Positions 11,941 to 23,460 of a stretch of 64,000 bases of DNA are shown in pieces; within the stretch, counting starts at the first letter, position 1, and each line of letters begins with the position of its first letter. A program made the position numbers and the translations under genes. Source of the DNA: Chlorophyllum brunneum (Eukaryota; Basidiomycota; Agaricomycetes; Agaricales; Agaricaceae). The notes under the pieces are model-generated. The model worked only from the letters and a program-made list of their open reading frames with translations, did not search any database and had not been told where the DNA came from. Location of the stretch: the NCBI GenBank assembly GCA_963576785.1, contig OY756150.1, positions 1,612,001 through 1,676,000 on the forward strand. Direction: 5' to 3'.

Positions 11941-11951
11941 GCAAGGAGGAG
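11941..11951 (+). other. Copia-2 polypurine tract
   Basis: GCAAGGAGGAG directly precedes the 3' LTR, the place where plus-strand DNA synthesis is primed. The same tract precedes the LTR at 60446. Confidence 0.8.
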
Positions 11952-12524
11952 TGTTGAAGTTTTGGACATACTCTAGAAATAGACTATGAGGTCATTATGA
12001 TAATAATAGACTGATCCGTTACTTTCCAGTAACTTCAATTCCATAATAACTTCCTATGAGTTGCTCTGCATACGATGAGAGTCATAAGTACTTGATAGAT
12101 TATTCTACATAGTACCAATGACTAGTATACTATGTTCTGCAGTACTCCACAGGCACTACGCCGCAGTTAAAGAGAGTCATAAGGAACAATCTATGCATTA
12201 CTAGTATTTTATGTAGTATGACTCGCCTATGTTACAATATGTATATAAACCCTATGTAGCAGACCTAGTTCTGCATCTTGTTCAATCGAACAATCTCTTC
12301 ATCATTGCTTATCTTCTACCATACAACACCAGTCTCGATCTCCTCGACTTTGACCTGTCTACTTCTGACACCGACCTCTTTATTACTCATATCTGTCTAT
12401 CCAAATTACCTTTCTACAGGTATCAGATAGAAGCGTATTATATTGGTGAGTAGACCCTACATTCTCTCCCACTGCATTTACTGCTGCCCCCAGCAAACAA
12501 CTTGTTATGGTCGTTTCCTCAACA
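11952..12524 (+). repeat. Copia-2 3' LTR (573 bp)
   Basis: It starts TGTTGAAG and ends CCTCAACA, followed by GATAC. It has the same length as the 5' LTR and three differences from it. Confidence 0.95.
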
Positions 12525-12581
12525 GATACAGTGTGATATGTGTCAAGTGTAGTGTTCTCTTGTAATACAAGGTTTGTTGTT

Positions 12582-15500
12582 CATAATTGTCACTTTTTAC
12601 CCCCCCTTTTTATAGGATTCATTCTCGAAATCTTGTTTAAAAATTCTTGAACTGCCTCCTTAGTATTTCCTAGTTCTGACACATCTTCCCATGTGTCTTC
12701 TTTGGATATATATTCTTTCCAGTGTACTAGGTATTGATTTCTCCATCCTCTTGTGCAGTGTTCTTGGATCTCTTCTACTTTGTCTTGCTCTTCATCATTG
12801 ATAATCTCAGGCATTGGTGGTGGTGGAGTGTGCTGGCTGTCAAACTTGGGTTCATGATAGGAAAAGAGGAGTCTGCTGTTAAACATGTCATATATTGCCC
12901 ATGTTTCAGGTAATTCCAGTTGGTAACTTGTTTTGCCTATTTTTGCTTTTATTTGGAACAGTCCATAGTGTTTGTGATCTAGCTTCTTGGTTGGTCTTGT
13001 TGTCCTGATGTTGCTTGCTTCAAGCCAAACATGTTCTTCTGGGATATACTCATGTTCTGGTTTGGTACTGTTACATTTCTCTATTTGAGTCTGGCTGTCC
13101 TGTAGTATTTTGATTGTTTCCTATCACATGTCTTGTAACTCCTGTATTTGTTCCGTGATTGCAGGTGCTCTGGTTGTGTTTGTTATATCTCCTTTCTAAG
13201 GATGTCATCCATAAACTATCCGGAATGGCAAGTGTCTGGTGGTGGTATGGATTTTGTTGTTGTACTGGAATTCTGCCATGGTCAACTATTTATTCCAGTT
13301 GTCCTGTGCATGGTTTATTACATTCCTGAGGTATGCCTCAATCTCTTGGTTGATGGTTAACATCATTGCACATTTGGGGCCACCAATAACTCCATTTAAG
13401 AAGTTCAATCATTTGGTGTTGTCCTGGATGTCCTATGTCTGTTTCATTGTGATGTTGTCAGAGTATCTCTTATTGTATTTGGTTGCTGGGTGGGATATAT
13501 ATTCTTCCTTCAAACATTGGTAATCCATCTGTTTCCCATATCTCCTCTGGTTGTTTCTCCTTTTCCTTCAGCCATTGTGTTTCCCTCTTTGTTTCCTTTC
13601 ATAATCAGTGTTTCAGATCTTCTTCTCCTGAGATTTCCCAAATTCATCAGATTTCAGTGATTGAGTCATTGAATAGATGGTCAGGTAATAAGGTGATGTC
13701 AGCATTGTTTTGTGTAGTATCTGTTTTTATCAATCTTGATAGTACATCTGCTTTTGTGTTGGTCTTCCCAGGGATGTGTTTCAGTATGTAATAGTATTCT
13801 TGTAGCTCCATCTGCTACCTTGCTTGTCATCCTGTGAGCTGTTGCAGTTTTTGGAAATATTCCAGGTTCTTGTGGTCAGTCCAGATTTCAAAAGGCCCAT
13901 TGGCATTAAGTAGATATTGTCTCCATGTTTTGATCACTTCTTGGATGGCTAGTAGTTCCTTGTCATAGATTTGGTAGTTTTGTTCTGTGGGTGTCATTGT
14001 TCTTGAGTGAAAGGCAATTGGGTGCCAGTGTTCTTTCTGTTTTTGCAATAGTACCACTTCTACTCCATAGCCTGATACATCTACCTCTACCCTGTATTGT
14101 CCCTTGTCCTGTGGCATTGCTAGTACTGGTTTGTTTGTGATTTTTTCCTTGATTCTCTCAAAGGCCTGTTGCTGTCTTTCTGTCTACATCCATTGAGTGT
14201 CTTTTTTCTTCAACTCATGTAGAGAGGCTGCTATGTTGCTGAAGTCATGTATGAATTGTCTGTAGAAGTTTGCAAAACCTAGGAATTTCTTGATATCCTT
14301 CAGGGATTTGGGTGTTGGCCATTCCTTTACCACTTTTACCTTCTTCTCCTCCATTTTAATGCTGCCTTGTCCAACCACAAATCCCAGTATTGGTATTTCT
14401 TTTGCATTGAAAAGACATTTTGACCTTTTGAAGTATAAATGGTGTTTGGCTGCAATGTCAAGGAATCATTTTGTTCTGTTTTCCAGTTCCTTCTGGGTGG
14501 TTCCTGGAATGACAAAATCATCCATATAGTTGATGACTGCACCTTTGTGTAACATTTCTTGGAATACTGTATTCATCATCCTTTGAAATGTTGCTGGCAA
14601 GTTACTTATTCCAAAGAACATGACCATGGGTTTGAATAATCCATTGTTCATTACAAATGCTGCTTTCCATTCATCACCTTCTCTTACCCTGACATTGTTG
14701 TATCCCCATATAATGTCAAGTTTGTTAAACATCTTTGCATCTTTGAGCCAATTGATGACTTTGTTTATGAGTGGTAGTGGTGTCTTATCCTTGATCATGT
14801 GTTTGTTTAGCTTTGTGTAGTCTTGAACCAATCACTTGGTTCCATCCTTTTTGGGTATAAAGAAGCATGGGGTGGTGTAGGGGGATTGTGATAGTCAAAT
14901 TCATCCTGAGGCAATGTTTTCATCAAGGAATTTCTGTAACTCTTGTTTTTCTATTATTGTCATGGGGTAGACTTTGGACTGTAGTACCAGTGGTGCATCT
15001 TTGGACAGGTTTATTTTGTGGTCCCATATCATGTGTTTGGGTAGTTTGTCAATGTTCTTTTTGTTGAACAGGTCCATGTATTGCTGTAAGTACATTGGTA
15101 GGTCTTCTGGGTTTGTTTGGTTAGTTCTTTTCTCTTTTATGTGTTCCTTTATTGTGTGTATTCTCTTGTTAAACCATATGTCATTATGGTGTGTGTTACA
15201 ATCCTTTGAACATTTTGTAAAGTATATTACATTGTTTGTCCAATTGATTTCAGGGTTATGTTTGACAAGCCAATCATGTCCAAGGTATAGGTCTGTACTT
15301 TCTAGTTGGGTTATTATTGCTTCAATTTCCTCTGTGTGTTTTCTGTTGTCTAGTACCAAGTGTGCCATATCTGTTATTTCTTCTTTCTTGTTTTTAGTTC
15401 TATTGGTGTTGATTACTCTTATCAGAGTTTCAAAAGGTTTGGTTGGGATTTGTTCTTCTTCTACTACTCTCTAGGCTATGCACATGTGGGTACATCCAGA

Positions 15501-15648
15501 GTTCACTAGCATGGTAATTTGTTTGGATCCTTTCCTTGTTTTGATAGTTGAGTCAAGAAGAAGTTCATACATCAAGTTTTGTTTCTGTGGAATTACATAT
15601 CATCTATTGTGAAGTAAAACAGGAACTCTAGATTTATTGGCTTGTGGG
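12582..15648 (-). pseudogene. Gypsy A1 Pol remnant
   Basis: Minus-strand pieces show, from right to left, protease-to-RT (14901-15368, LGHDWLVKHNPEI), RT (14466-14831, KLDIIWGYNNVRV and YMDDFVIPG), RNase H (13827-14117, VEVDVSGYGVEVV and IWTDHKNLEYF), degraded integrase and the chromodomain (12590-12886, YLVHWKEYISKEDTWED). Many stops separate the pieces. The natural Pol stop overlapped the next ATG, as in A4; here an earlier TGA at 12590 comes from a CGA codon. Confidence 0.85.
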
Positions 15649-15856
15649 TTTGTGCCTACTCAGAGCCTTCAACAAAATCCTCTTTTGTCTCTTCTTCTTG
15701 CTCAGACTTTTTGGTAACCTCTTTGATATGCACTTTCTTTGGTGCTTTGCAGTTCTTCGAAATGTGGCCTTGCTTGCTACAATTGTAGTATGTTATTTTG
15801 GTATATGTGACTTTTGTCTTCTTGTGGCAGTATTTGGCAATATGCCCATATAGGTT

Positions 15857-15870
15857 ATAGTTGAAACATC
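15857..15870. repeat. LINE L1 target site duplication, left
   Basis: ATAGTTGAAACATC here is repeated exactly at 21646-21659 after the LINE tail. One copy belongs to the gypsy Gag frame. Confidence 0.93.
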
Positions 15871-15907
15871 CACTATCACCAAACCAAGGGTTAAAAACCC
15901 TGCTCCT

Positions 15908-17017
15908 GTGCCTGGTAAGGCCGCCAAGACTGCCAAAGATATGGTGTCCCCCCTAAAGGATACTGAGAAACCCAAGGAAGGCATTAAAACCTCCTACACT
16001 GCAGCTGCAGCCAAAGGTGGTAAGAACTCCGCCTCCACTCCTGCTACCACTGGGCGCGATCCTCTCAAACTCCTAGAGTTTGCAAGCAAATTCCCAGAAT
16101 TGACACATGAGAAAGTAGTAGCTATGTACAATGCTGCCTTCTCCACCCCCTCCTCCATGAACAAGAAGCCGGCTAAGAAAGCTGGTGTAATTTGCTCCAT
16201 GCTGAATGGTCCCTCGTGCAAGCAAGTCATCATTCCCCTCCTCACCAGGCCCAATGTCACCAATTTTGGGGCCATCATAGACTCTCTTAATGCTTGTCTT
16301 ATAGCGGAGAGATCCAAGACTAGAGTCATTGCTGCCTCGCAGGGTAAGCTGGGCCTTATGGTCCACACCTTGGAGGTGTTGACCCCTACTGAGCTAGACA
16401 TTGTCAAGGTGTGGCTCAAAGAGAAATTTGGAGGGATCACCTTGGGCAAAGTTTCCCTTCCCAAGTCCAAATTGTTCGTGAAAGTCACAGATGTTAGTTA
16501 CATCATGCCTCGAGGACAGATCCTCACCAAAGCTGATGTCGTCACCAGCATCCAGAGTTCCATTCACTTGGATGCCATACAATTTGTGACACAACCAAGA
16601 GTGCGATGCAACTCCAAACACTCTGACACCTGCATGGTGTGGTTCGAAATCTGGGACTCCAAGGCAGGGTCCAATATTGCAAAGATTGAGGACAAGTTCC
16701 TCAACATTTACAGGGGACTCTTCCACATCAGGAGGGCCAATGCCAACCCGGGAGTTCCATTCTGCACCAAGTGCTGCAGATGGGGCCATCCTCTCATCCG
16801 ATGCCATGCGAGGCTGTTCACCTGCACTCACTGCAAGGGTCTCCACTCCACTGCCAACCATTGCGCCTTCGCCTACTGCTGCAAGGGTAACAACAAAGTG
16901 GACCTGCCCATTGTGGCCACCCCCACTGGAGAACCATGCCCCCACAAGGCTACGTGCTCCAACTGTGGCAAGGACCACCTTGCCACTGACCGCAAATATC
17001 AGTTTTGGAAGAAGTGA
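15908..17017 (+). CDS. LINE L1 ORF1 (Gag-like, CCHC knuckles), 5'-truncated but open
   Basis: The 369-codon frame opens upstream of the first ATG, so this start is only the first Met left after truncation. The middle part (GRDPLKLLEFASKFPELTHEKVVAMYNAAF) is shared with L4 in near-identical form. The C-terminal third holds CTKCCRWGHPLIRC, CTHCKGLHSTANHC and CSNCGKDHLATD, a triple zinc-knuckle arrangement for RNA binding as in other fungal LINE ORF1 proteins. ORF2 starts about 114 bases downstream. The stop in QFWKK* may be natural. Confidence 0.8.
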   Translation: MPGKAAKTAKDMVSPLKDTEKPKEGIKTSYTAAAAKGGKNSASTPATTGRDPLKLLEFASKFPELTHEKVVAMYNAAFSTPSSMNKKPAKKAGVICSMLNGPSCKQVIIPLLTRPNVTNFGAIIDSLNACLIAERSKTRVIAASQGKLGLMVHTLEVLTPTELDIVKVWLKEKFGGITLGKVSLPKSKLFVKVTDVSYIMPRGQILTKADVVTSIQSSIHLDAIQFVTQPRVRCNSKHSDTCMVWFEIWDSKAGSNIAKIEDKFLNIYRGLFHIRRANANPGVPFCTKCCRWGHPLIRCHARLFTCTHCKGLHSTANHCAFAYCCKGNNKVDLPIVATPTGEPCPHKATCSNCGKDHLATDRKYQFWKK

Positions 17018-17130
17018 TTCGACCACAACTGGCATGCAAACAAAGCACTCGAATTAAGAGCCAACAAAGGAGTTCCAGTGCCCCCCTCCTCATCATCCCT
17101 GGCTGGTCGAAGCCAGACTAACCCCCCTCA

Positions 17131-20100
17131 ATGAATAACACACCCGACAATCAAGACAGGCCTCCTCACTTGTTTCTGAGTGAGTTGAAGGTCTGCTCTC
17201 ACAACATTGGAAGATCATATAGAGTGATGGAGACAGTCCTCGCACATAGAGGTGACATCGACCTCCTCCTCATACAAGAACCACCATGGAGATACCTCTG
17301 CGATATCCCTTCCCCTGTCTCCAAAATGGCTCCCTCCTTGTGGGAGACCCAGTCCACCCAGACTGGACGCTCCTCTCATACCTGATTATTGCCGAAGAAA
17401 TCCTCTAAGTTGGACGCTGGTGCTACCCTCAATGGATGGTAAATATGGAACACCGTACCACTCCCTGAGTCCTTGCCTTCGCTCACAAGAGACTCAAGCA
17501 CCTCTGACCCTCCATCAGAAGAGACATTATAGAACATCGGGACCTCCTGTGCATCTCTCTTTGCACAGGAGGAGAAGAACTACTGTTGCTTAACATATAC
17601 AATGACAGCTGTAACACTGCAATCCACTTCCTCGAGAAGTGCCTCTTCGACCTTCCACCCTTCCTCTTACTGGGCGGGGATGTCAATATCCGATCTGAGT
17701 TATGGGACCCTTCAACGGATTAACATCTGGCAAGTGCAGACCATCTCCTCATGATCACCAAAGCCCTCAATTTAGTGAGGTCAATTCCATCTGTGGCCAA
17801 ACCAACACATTACACCCCAGACCCCAATCTACCTGACACAGTTATAGATCTGTTATTTGTATCAGGAATGTTACCGTACATCCCCACCCATGGTATCCAG
17901 GAAGGCGATTGATACAATTTGGATCACGCCCCCCTTCTGATAAGAATTCCTATTCCACAGATGGACATTGTCATCGAGAGATTGACAATATCTAAAGGAT
18001 TGGAGGAGGAGACCAAATTTCTGACGGACATCACGGAAGGGATTAACAATATAATCTGGCCAATGAATGATGCGGACAAGCTGGAGAGAGCTGTTGCCAA
18101 ATTGGGAGGTTTATTTGACAGGTCCTGGAATTGCAATGCGAAGAAAACCAAGATCACCACTAGGTCCAAAACCTGGTGGAACAAAGAGTGCTCTACTGCA
18201 CTTGCAACACACCATGCAGACCACAAGAACAAGCACAAATGGAACGCCTTTTGCAAGACCACGAGAAAAACAAAAAGAGCATATTTCAACAAGAAGATCC
18301 AAGAAATCTCAGTTGACAATCAATGTCCATGGGATCTAATGCTGTGGGTCAAAGCACACACTCTCCCGGCTACTGAAGCCATTCACCACAATGGTCAACC
18401 CTGCCTCACCATGGATAGCTTATGGATGGCCCTTGACCAACACTACAACTCGGCTCAGGACAGGCCTGTCAATGCAGATGTCCTAGAAGAACTTCCACCA
18501 CCTATCGGCATGGAGAATAGGACTTGGGTCGACTTCTCTCTATTGGAAATGAGAGAATTGCTCAAGGACACCTTGAATTCTTCTGCCCCCAGCCCCGACC
18601 ACTTATCCTGGTCCCATCTCAAACAGATTGCTGAAGTCGACACTTGCGCTGATCTCTTCCTCAGAATTAGCTGCATGTGCCTATCTCTTGGACACTGGCC
18701 CTCGGACTTCAAAAAGTCAATGTTGGTAATCATCCCCAAGCCCAACAAACCTGACTACTCCACCCCGAAGGCATTTAGACTGATTGTCTTACTCAATACG
18801 TTTGGCAAGCTAATAGAAAAGATGCTAGCCAAATGGCTCCAATTCAAGGTGGTGAAATTCAAGGTTCTCCACACTCACCAACTGGGAGCCATCCAACAAC
18901 GATCCACTGAGGACATGGGGCTTTTCCTAACCCACATTATCCAGGGAGCATGGACAAAGAAAAAGAAAACATCGGTGCTTGCATTCGATGTCGCCCAATT
19001 CTTCCCATCCCTTAACCACAATCTCCTTACCATCATACTCAATCGGCAAGGATTTCCTCCTCAAATTGTGGAGTTCTTTAACAATTATCTCAAAGAATGC
19101 TGCACTACCTACCGGTGGAACAATGAAAACTCCCCGGAATACAATGTGGCAGTTGGAGTGGGCCAAGGCTCAGCCCTTAGCCCTATTCTCTCCGCCCTTT
19201 ACCTCACCCCCCTCCTTCAAATCTTTGACATCCGCATGGAGGAACACCACAACAAATGGGACTTTGACATCCTATCTTTTGTGGATGACGGCACCCTTGT
19301 TGCTCAATCCCTGTCCCTCGAATGGAACGTTGAAATACTCCAACACATGTACCATGAAATGGAGTGGCTCATGAATGAATTTGGTCTAGTTATTGAACAC
19401 AGCAAGTCCGAAGTCTTTCACTTTACACATGCGAGGTAGGACTCCAATCCCTCTATCGATTTGGGATCCCCACCATTCACTGGCCATACTCCCCTCAAGC
19501 CAAAAGCCTACTGGCGATACCTCAGCTTCTACTTCGACTGGACATTAACCTTCAAGGAACACATCTGCTACTACTCCACCAAGGCAATTTCTTCAATCAA
19601 GGCAATGAAAATGCTTGGGAACTCCATACATGGTCTGTCCCCTAGCAACAAAAGACTACTATACCATTCGTGTGTCATACAAGTGGCAACATATGGATAC
19701 CAACTATGGTTTCATGACAAGTCACATACAAAAGGAACTTGCAAAATCCTCAACAAGATGCAGCGACACGCGGCCCTCTGGATTACCAGAGCCTTCCGTA
19801 CATCTCCCACCGGTGGCGTTGAGTCCCTCATGGGGCTCATGCCTATCAAACTCTACCTCCGAAAGCTGGCCAAACAACAAACATCAAGGCTCCACATGCT
19901 GGATGATGAACATGCACTGGCAAGATTGACAAAGGAGTATCATTCTTCCCCCCATTGACTTCACATCAAGAACTTCACAGAGATTCAGAAGAAGAAGACA
20001 CTTGGAGCTGTGATGGACGTTTCATGCCCCACCCCTAAGACTTGGTATATAGAACATTTTAACTCTGTTTCCAAATCTGTCTGGCCCAGACATAGGTTAC

Positions 20101-21179
20101 TTGACCACTTCCCTACTAATGTATCTTTCATAGGATTTAACCGGGATGACCCTCACCTCTCGAAGACACTTTGGGACAATGTAACAACAAATGCAACAAT
20201 GGACTTCAAGTCCATCATTATTGGTATGGATGGCTCAGTCCACCCCAACCCCAACCCACTTGCTAGCCAGTTTACAGCGGCAGCCACTATTTGACACTTA
20301 GACGGAGGGAGCTCTATCATGAAGAGGCTTGGAGGAACAATGTCAACTGACACCAAACTGGTTGCGCAGTACCTTGGAATCACCAAAGTGCTTGCCACTA
20401 ACAATTACAACCAGGTTGATCACATTCACATGTTTACCGACTCCCTCACAGCCTCCTGGCTTCTACTTGACTGCTCGCCACATTCCTGCCAGCAACAGTC
20501 TATCCTCACCTCGAAGGTGCTCCTGGCTTGGTTCAACAAGTCCAACCAGCACCATCTCTCGTTCTATCACACTCCATCAAAGTGCAAGTATGGCATCCAA
20601 AAAGCTATGCACAACTGGATCCAAACAATCGCCTGGCCCAACTGGGGTCAAAATCACCACATCCCTAACTCCATCGCCTACCTATGTAAGAAGTCCGCCA
20701 AATGCACCATCCACATATGGCAGGCAATGTTCAGGTTCAAGAAATACAGCGGTAGCTCCTTCCTCTACCTCCCGGTACAAGCAAATGGGGCCTCTGCTTT
20801 ACCGTCACACATCAAGTCTGGTCCTTGGATACGAGAATGCGGTTACCAGCTGCAGCTCTTTGCAAGAGCGTGTCACGCCATCCTATGCCACGTTCCAATT
20901 GGTGAATACCAACTACAGTTCTTCCCAAATGAGGATTTATCTTGTCACCACTGCAACAATCAAATGGTCCAGACTAGGTCACACATCCTCTATCACTGTA
21001 ACAGCTTTGATCACCACTTTGGTGTTGACACTATCAAAACACTTGTCAACTTCTTGCGTCGCAACCCCACTGTGTTCAGCTTCCCTCCAGAGCCTGATTG
21101 CCCTCGTATCCATGCTGGTTCAATACCCCTGTTACATCGTTGTCAAGTCCATCAGAGGTTTGGGTCTGCACCCATGTGA
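17131..21179 (+). pseudogene. LINE L1 ORF2 (endonuclease, RT, RNase H), broken
   Basis: The start MNNTPDNQDRPPHLFL is followed by the AP-endonuclease entry LKVCSHNIGRS and LLLIQEPPW, then a frame loss between 17385 and 17919. From 17919 one frame runs to 21179 with stops at 19437, 19956 and 20292. RT motifs are SPDHLSWSHLK, FDVAQFFPSLNH, GVGQGSALSPILSALY and the catalytic box FVDD at about 19281. RNase H follows (MDGSVHPNP, FTDSLTASW). The end has CHHCNNQMVQTRSHILYHC, the Cys/His motif of the Tad/I groups. The stop at 19956 is TGA where L3 has CGA. Confidence 0.88.
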
Positions 21180-21645
21180 GTCCTTTCCTCTTTCCTCCTT
21201 TTTCTTATGCTCTCCCGGTTATGGATTTCAATTTCATTTCTCTACCTCTTTTCTCCTTGCTCATCTACTATTTTATATAGTTTTCATTCAATATCCATCA
21301 TTCCCATGGTGTCTGGGCAAAACACCCCTCCACATGCTAGTACCATTTGTTGTTCCCCCTTGTGTTTGCAAGTTGATAGTTTCTTTCTATCAATCTCTCT
21401 CTTTCACTCTCTCTATATCCGTTTTCCCCTTTCCATTCTTGTTCCCACTGATCAACTTAGGTACCAAACATCTCTCTAGTGTACATGCTAGATAGCGTCA
21501 AGTCTCATGGGGTTAGTTTACGAATAGTCTACTTTCCTTGCTCCGAACATTCTGTACATTCTGCCTTTGTATGTATGTACATGTGGACTGTGATTGAGCA
21601 CTGCTATATAAATTGATGAATTAAAAAATAAAAATAAAAATAAAA
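21180..21645 (+). other. LINE L1 3' UTR and (AAAAAT)n tail
   Basis: This AT-rich untranslated region contains the segment CACTGCTATATAAATTG, also found near the ends of L2 (about 30337) and L3 (reverse, about 51875). It ends with four AAAAAT-type units. It is a conserved family 3' end. Confidence 0.8.
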
Positions 21646-22332
21646 ATAGTTGAAACATCTTGGTTTGCCATTCTGGTCAGTGTCTGCCCTTTGTCTTCCA
21701 ATCTCCATTGGTTGTCCTTCTCCTCCATAAGTGACTCCAGTGGTGGTTCTGATGTCTCCTTAGGTGATGTCTGTCATTTCATATTCTTGTCCTACTGCAA
21801 GGATTGTAGTTCTCCATTTCTCATACATTGTTGGAATTGAGGCTGCTGGATATTCTACAATGGTTTGGATGATGTCTGCTCTGGTGTGTTGTTTAAGAAG
21901 GAATATGGTGTGTGTGTCATCAGTTTCTGCTTGTACTTTTAGTACTTCAAATTCAATTATGAAATCAGTGGTATTCCTTTTTCCTTGTTTGAATAATTCA
22001 ATTTCTCCTTCTGCTATTGCCTTCCTATTTCCCAATGAGAACATAGCCACCATTTCTTTGGCAAAATTATTGAATGTTGGCATTTTCCTGTCTTGGATAG
22101 CTGCTAATTTGGCATTCACATATGGTCCTGCCAATCCTCCTCTCATTCTTGCTAATATCCCAATTATCTTTTGCTTGTTGTCATCAATTTTGTTGAAGAG
22201 TGTCCACAAGGACATCACTCTCCACTAATCATCAAATTTGGTTCTATCTCCATTGGAGTATCCTGGTTCTGGGGCTAGGTTTTTTGGGAAATTAACTTTG
22301 TTGGCCATTTCTGATTCAGTTTCAGATTCTCT

Positions 22333-22540
22333 GTGTTCATTCTCATGTGTTTCAGTGATTTCTATATTGGATTGGTTCTTGGCAACGTCTATGTTGGATG
22401 TTTTGGATTTGCTGTGTTTGTAGGTCTTGGTGATTTCTATATTGGATGTGGCTTTGGTGACTTCTATGTTGAATGGGTATTCAGTGACTTCTATGTTGGA
22501 TATGGTCTTGGCAACTTCTGTGTTGAATAGGGTTTCAAAG
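22333..22540 (-). repeat. Imperfect about 30 bp repeats in the Gag leader of gypsy A1
   Basis: The unit resembling ACTTCTATGTTGGATRTGG recurs about five times. On the coding strand each unit gives a short E-[VI]-A-K-x(n)-S-N-type peptide repeat, part of the acidic N-terminal extension. A4 has a matching repeat at 51242-51345, and B elements have a two-fold longer acidic repeat. Confidence 0.7.
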
Positions 22541-22801
22541 CGAACTGTGTCTTTGTTTATGCTGTAGTCTGATTTCTGTTGCTTAAGTCCTTTGGGAACT
22601 TCTGGTTCTGTTCATCTTTTGGATCTGGTAGTAACTGGTGATCCTTGGATGTCTGTTGGTCTTGGAGCTCTGGGTCTTCTTGATGTTCTTGATGAGCTGC
22701 TACTGCTCATATACTGTCATCCTGATTGGAGGCTATTATTCCAAGCCTAGCTATGAATAGTGGTACCTCTTGCAAGGTAAGTTGAATGACACTTTACCAA
22801 A

Positions 22802-23106
22802 TGTTATGACCTTAGTCTAGAACTCAGGTTGCAAGTCTCTGGATAAAGACAAGGAAGTAGAGAAGAGAGAAAGGAATAATACAATTGGTAAAGTGTAAGG
22901 AATACATCAAGTATTACTACACTTTATATACTAATGGTGAGTTCTAATAATAAGGGAACAGAGTAATGGAGTCATAGGAGAGAGGTAGAATAAGTCATAG
23001 AAAGTACAGTCTTACTGGGTGAAACAGGAGGTGAAACAGGTCCAAGAGAATGATGAGTACTATGGGTGCATGATAGGAATGTAATGTCTATCTATAGTTC
23101 ATAACA
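22802..23106 (-). repeat. Gypsy A1 5' LTR
   Basis: On the plus strand it runs from TGTTATGACC to TTCATAACA (305 bp), with the TATA box and ACACTTTACC-type start read on the minus strand. The PBS side is at 22786-22800 (ACACTTTACCAA on the plus strand). Next to it the Gag leader begins. Confidence 0.88.
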
Positions 23107-23460
23107 TCATTGCTCAAATATTCCATCATCCTTAACAACAAGGAATTCATCCAGCCCATTGGATTACAGCCACATATCATCCCTCTCTTGATGATATTGA
23201 ATCTGCATGCAATACTACCTGCTTACAACTTCAAAACACTATCAAAAGATGACTATCTGGTTGCCACCCTAATTTATGAGAGAATAACATATCTGTTGCC
23301 TGATATAATGAATACAGAAATTTGCTTGCTACTTGCCTTCATAGTATGCAAATGCTTAGTCAATATACCTATGCCATATAGCAAATCTATGATAGCCTTG
23401 TTAGCTACACTCTGTCTGATGGAGTTCATGAGGATTTGCAGTGCATCTAATACTCCTATC
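23107..23460. other. Unassigned 354 bp between gypsy A1 and a copia-1-type LTR
   Basis: No match to any other part of the window was seen. An open frame covers 23110-23502 (130 codons, hydrophobic, with ICLLLAFIVC and MIALLATLCLMEF), but it runs into the LTR. I do not claim it as a gene. It could be the interior of another copia-like element or older host DNA. Confidence 0.4.

Larger units (their letters stand above)
5744..12524 (+). mobile_element. Copia-2: complete Ty1/copia element with near-identical LTRs, coding region full of TGA stops
   Basis: The 6781 bp element has two 573 bp LTRs, a tRNA primer site, a single-frame Gag-Pol and a purine tract, and is flanked by GATAC duplications. 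The LTRs differ at only three positions, all in the last 60 bases. Gag, protease, integrase and RT lie in one frame with no frameshift but are stopped 11 times (9 TGA, 2 TAG). About 600 bp of RNase H is missing near 11790. The copy is therefore recent but non-autonomous. A fragment of a sister copy lies at 45495-45564 and 60361-61017. Confidence 0.95.
15871..21645 (+). mobile_element. LINE L1: non-LTR retrotransposon (Tad/I-like), 5'-truncated, about 5.8 kb
   Basis: The element has ORF1 with three zinc knuckles; ORF2 with APE endonuclease, RT, RNase H and a terminal Cys/His motif; and a 3' end of (AAAAAT)n. It is flanked by 14 bp duplications. Relative to L4 (43973-45494) it lacks the 5' UTR and the first part of ORF1. 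RNase H after RT points to the Tad1/I side of the LINE tree. It lies in the Gag of gypsy A1. Confidence 0.92.
15650..22301 (-). pseudogene. Gypsy A1 Gag, split by LINE L1
   Basis: The N-terminal and capsid-like part lies at 21660-22301 (FNGDRTKFDDW-type start and MMSLWTLFNKIDDNKQKIIGIL). The CCHC knuckles lie at 15650-15870. The LINE entered between the linker and the first knuckle and duplicated ATAGTTGAAACATC. The conserved Gag stop in CTCTGAGTAGG is still present near 15658. Confidence 0.8.
5071..23106 (-). mobile_element. Gypsy A1: decayed Ty3/gypsy chromovirus, host of copia-2 and LINE L1
   Basis: Read on the minus strand the element runs 5' LTR (22802-23106), Gag (22301-21660 continued at 15870-15650), Pol (about 15640-12582) and ORF3 (12524 side to 5071). 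It is cut by copia-2 (5744-12524) and LINE L1 (15871-21645), and its 3' end is lost at the copia-1 junction. It matches the better preserved A4 copy throughout. CpG loss and many stops show that it is old. Confidence 0.85.

Noticed and set aside
20329..21495. 388-codon plus-strand ORF in LINE L1
   Set aside because: It is an overlapping frame of the ORF2 RNase H and C-terminal region; the other frame carries the recognised motifs.
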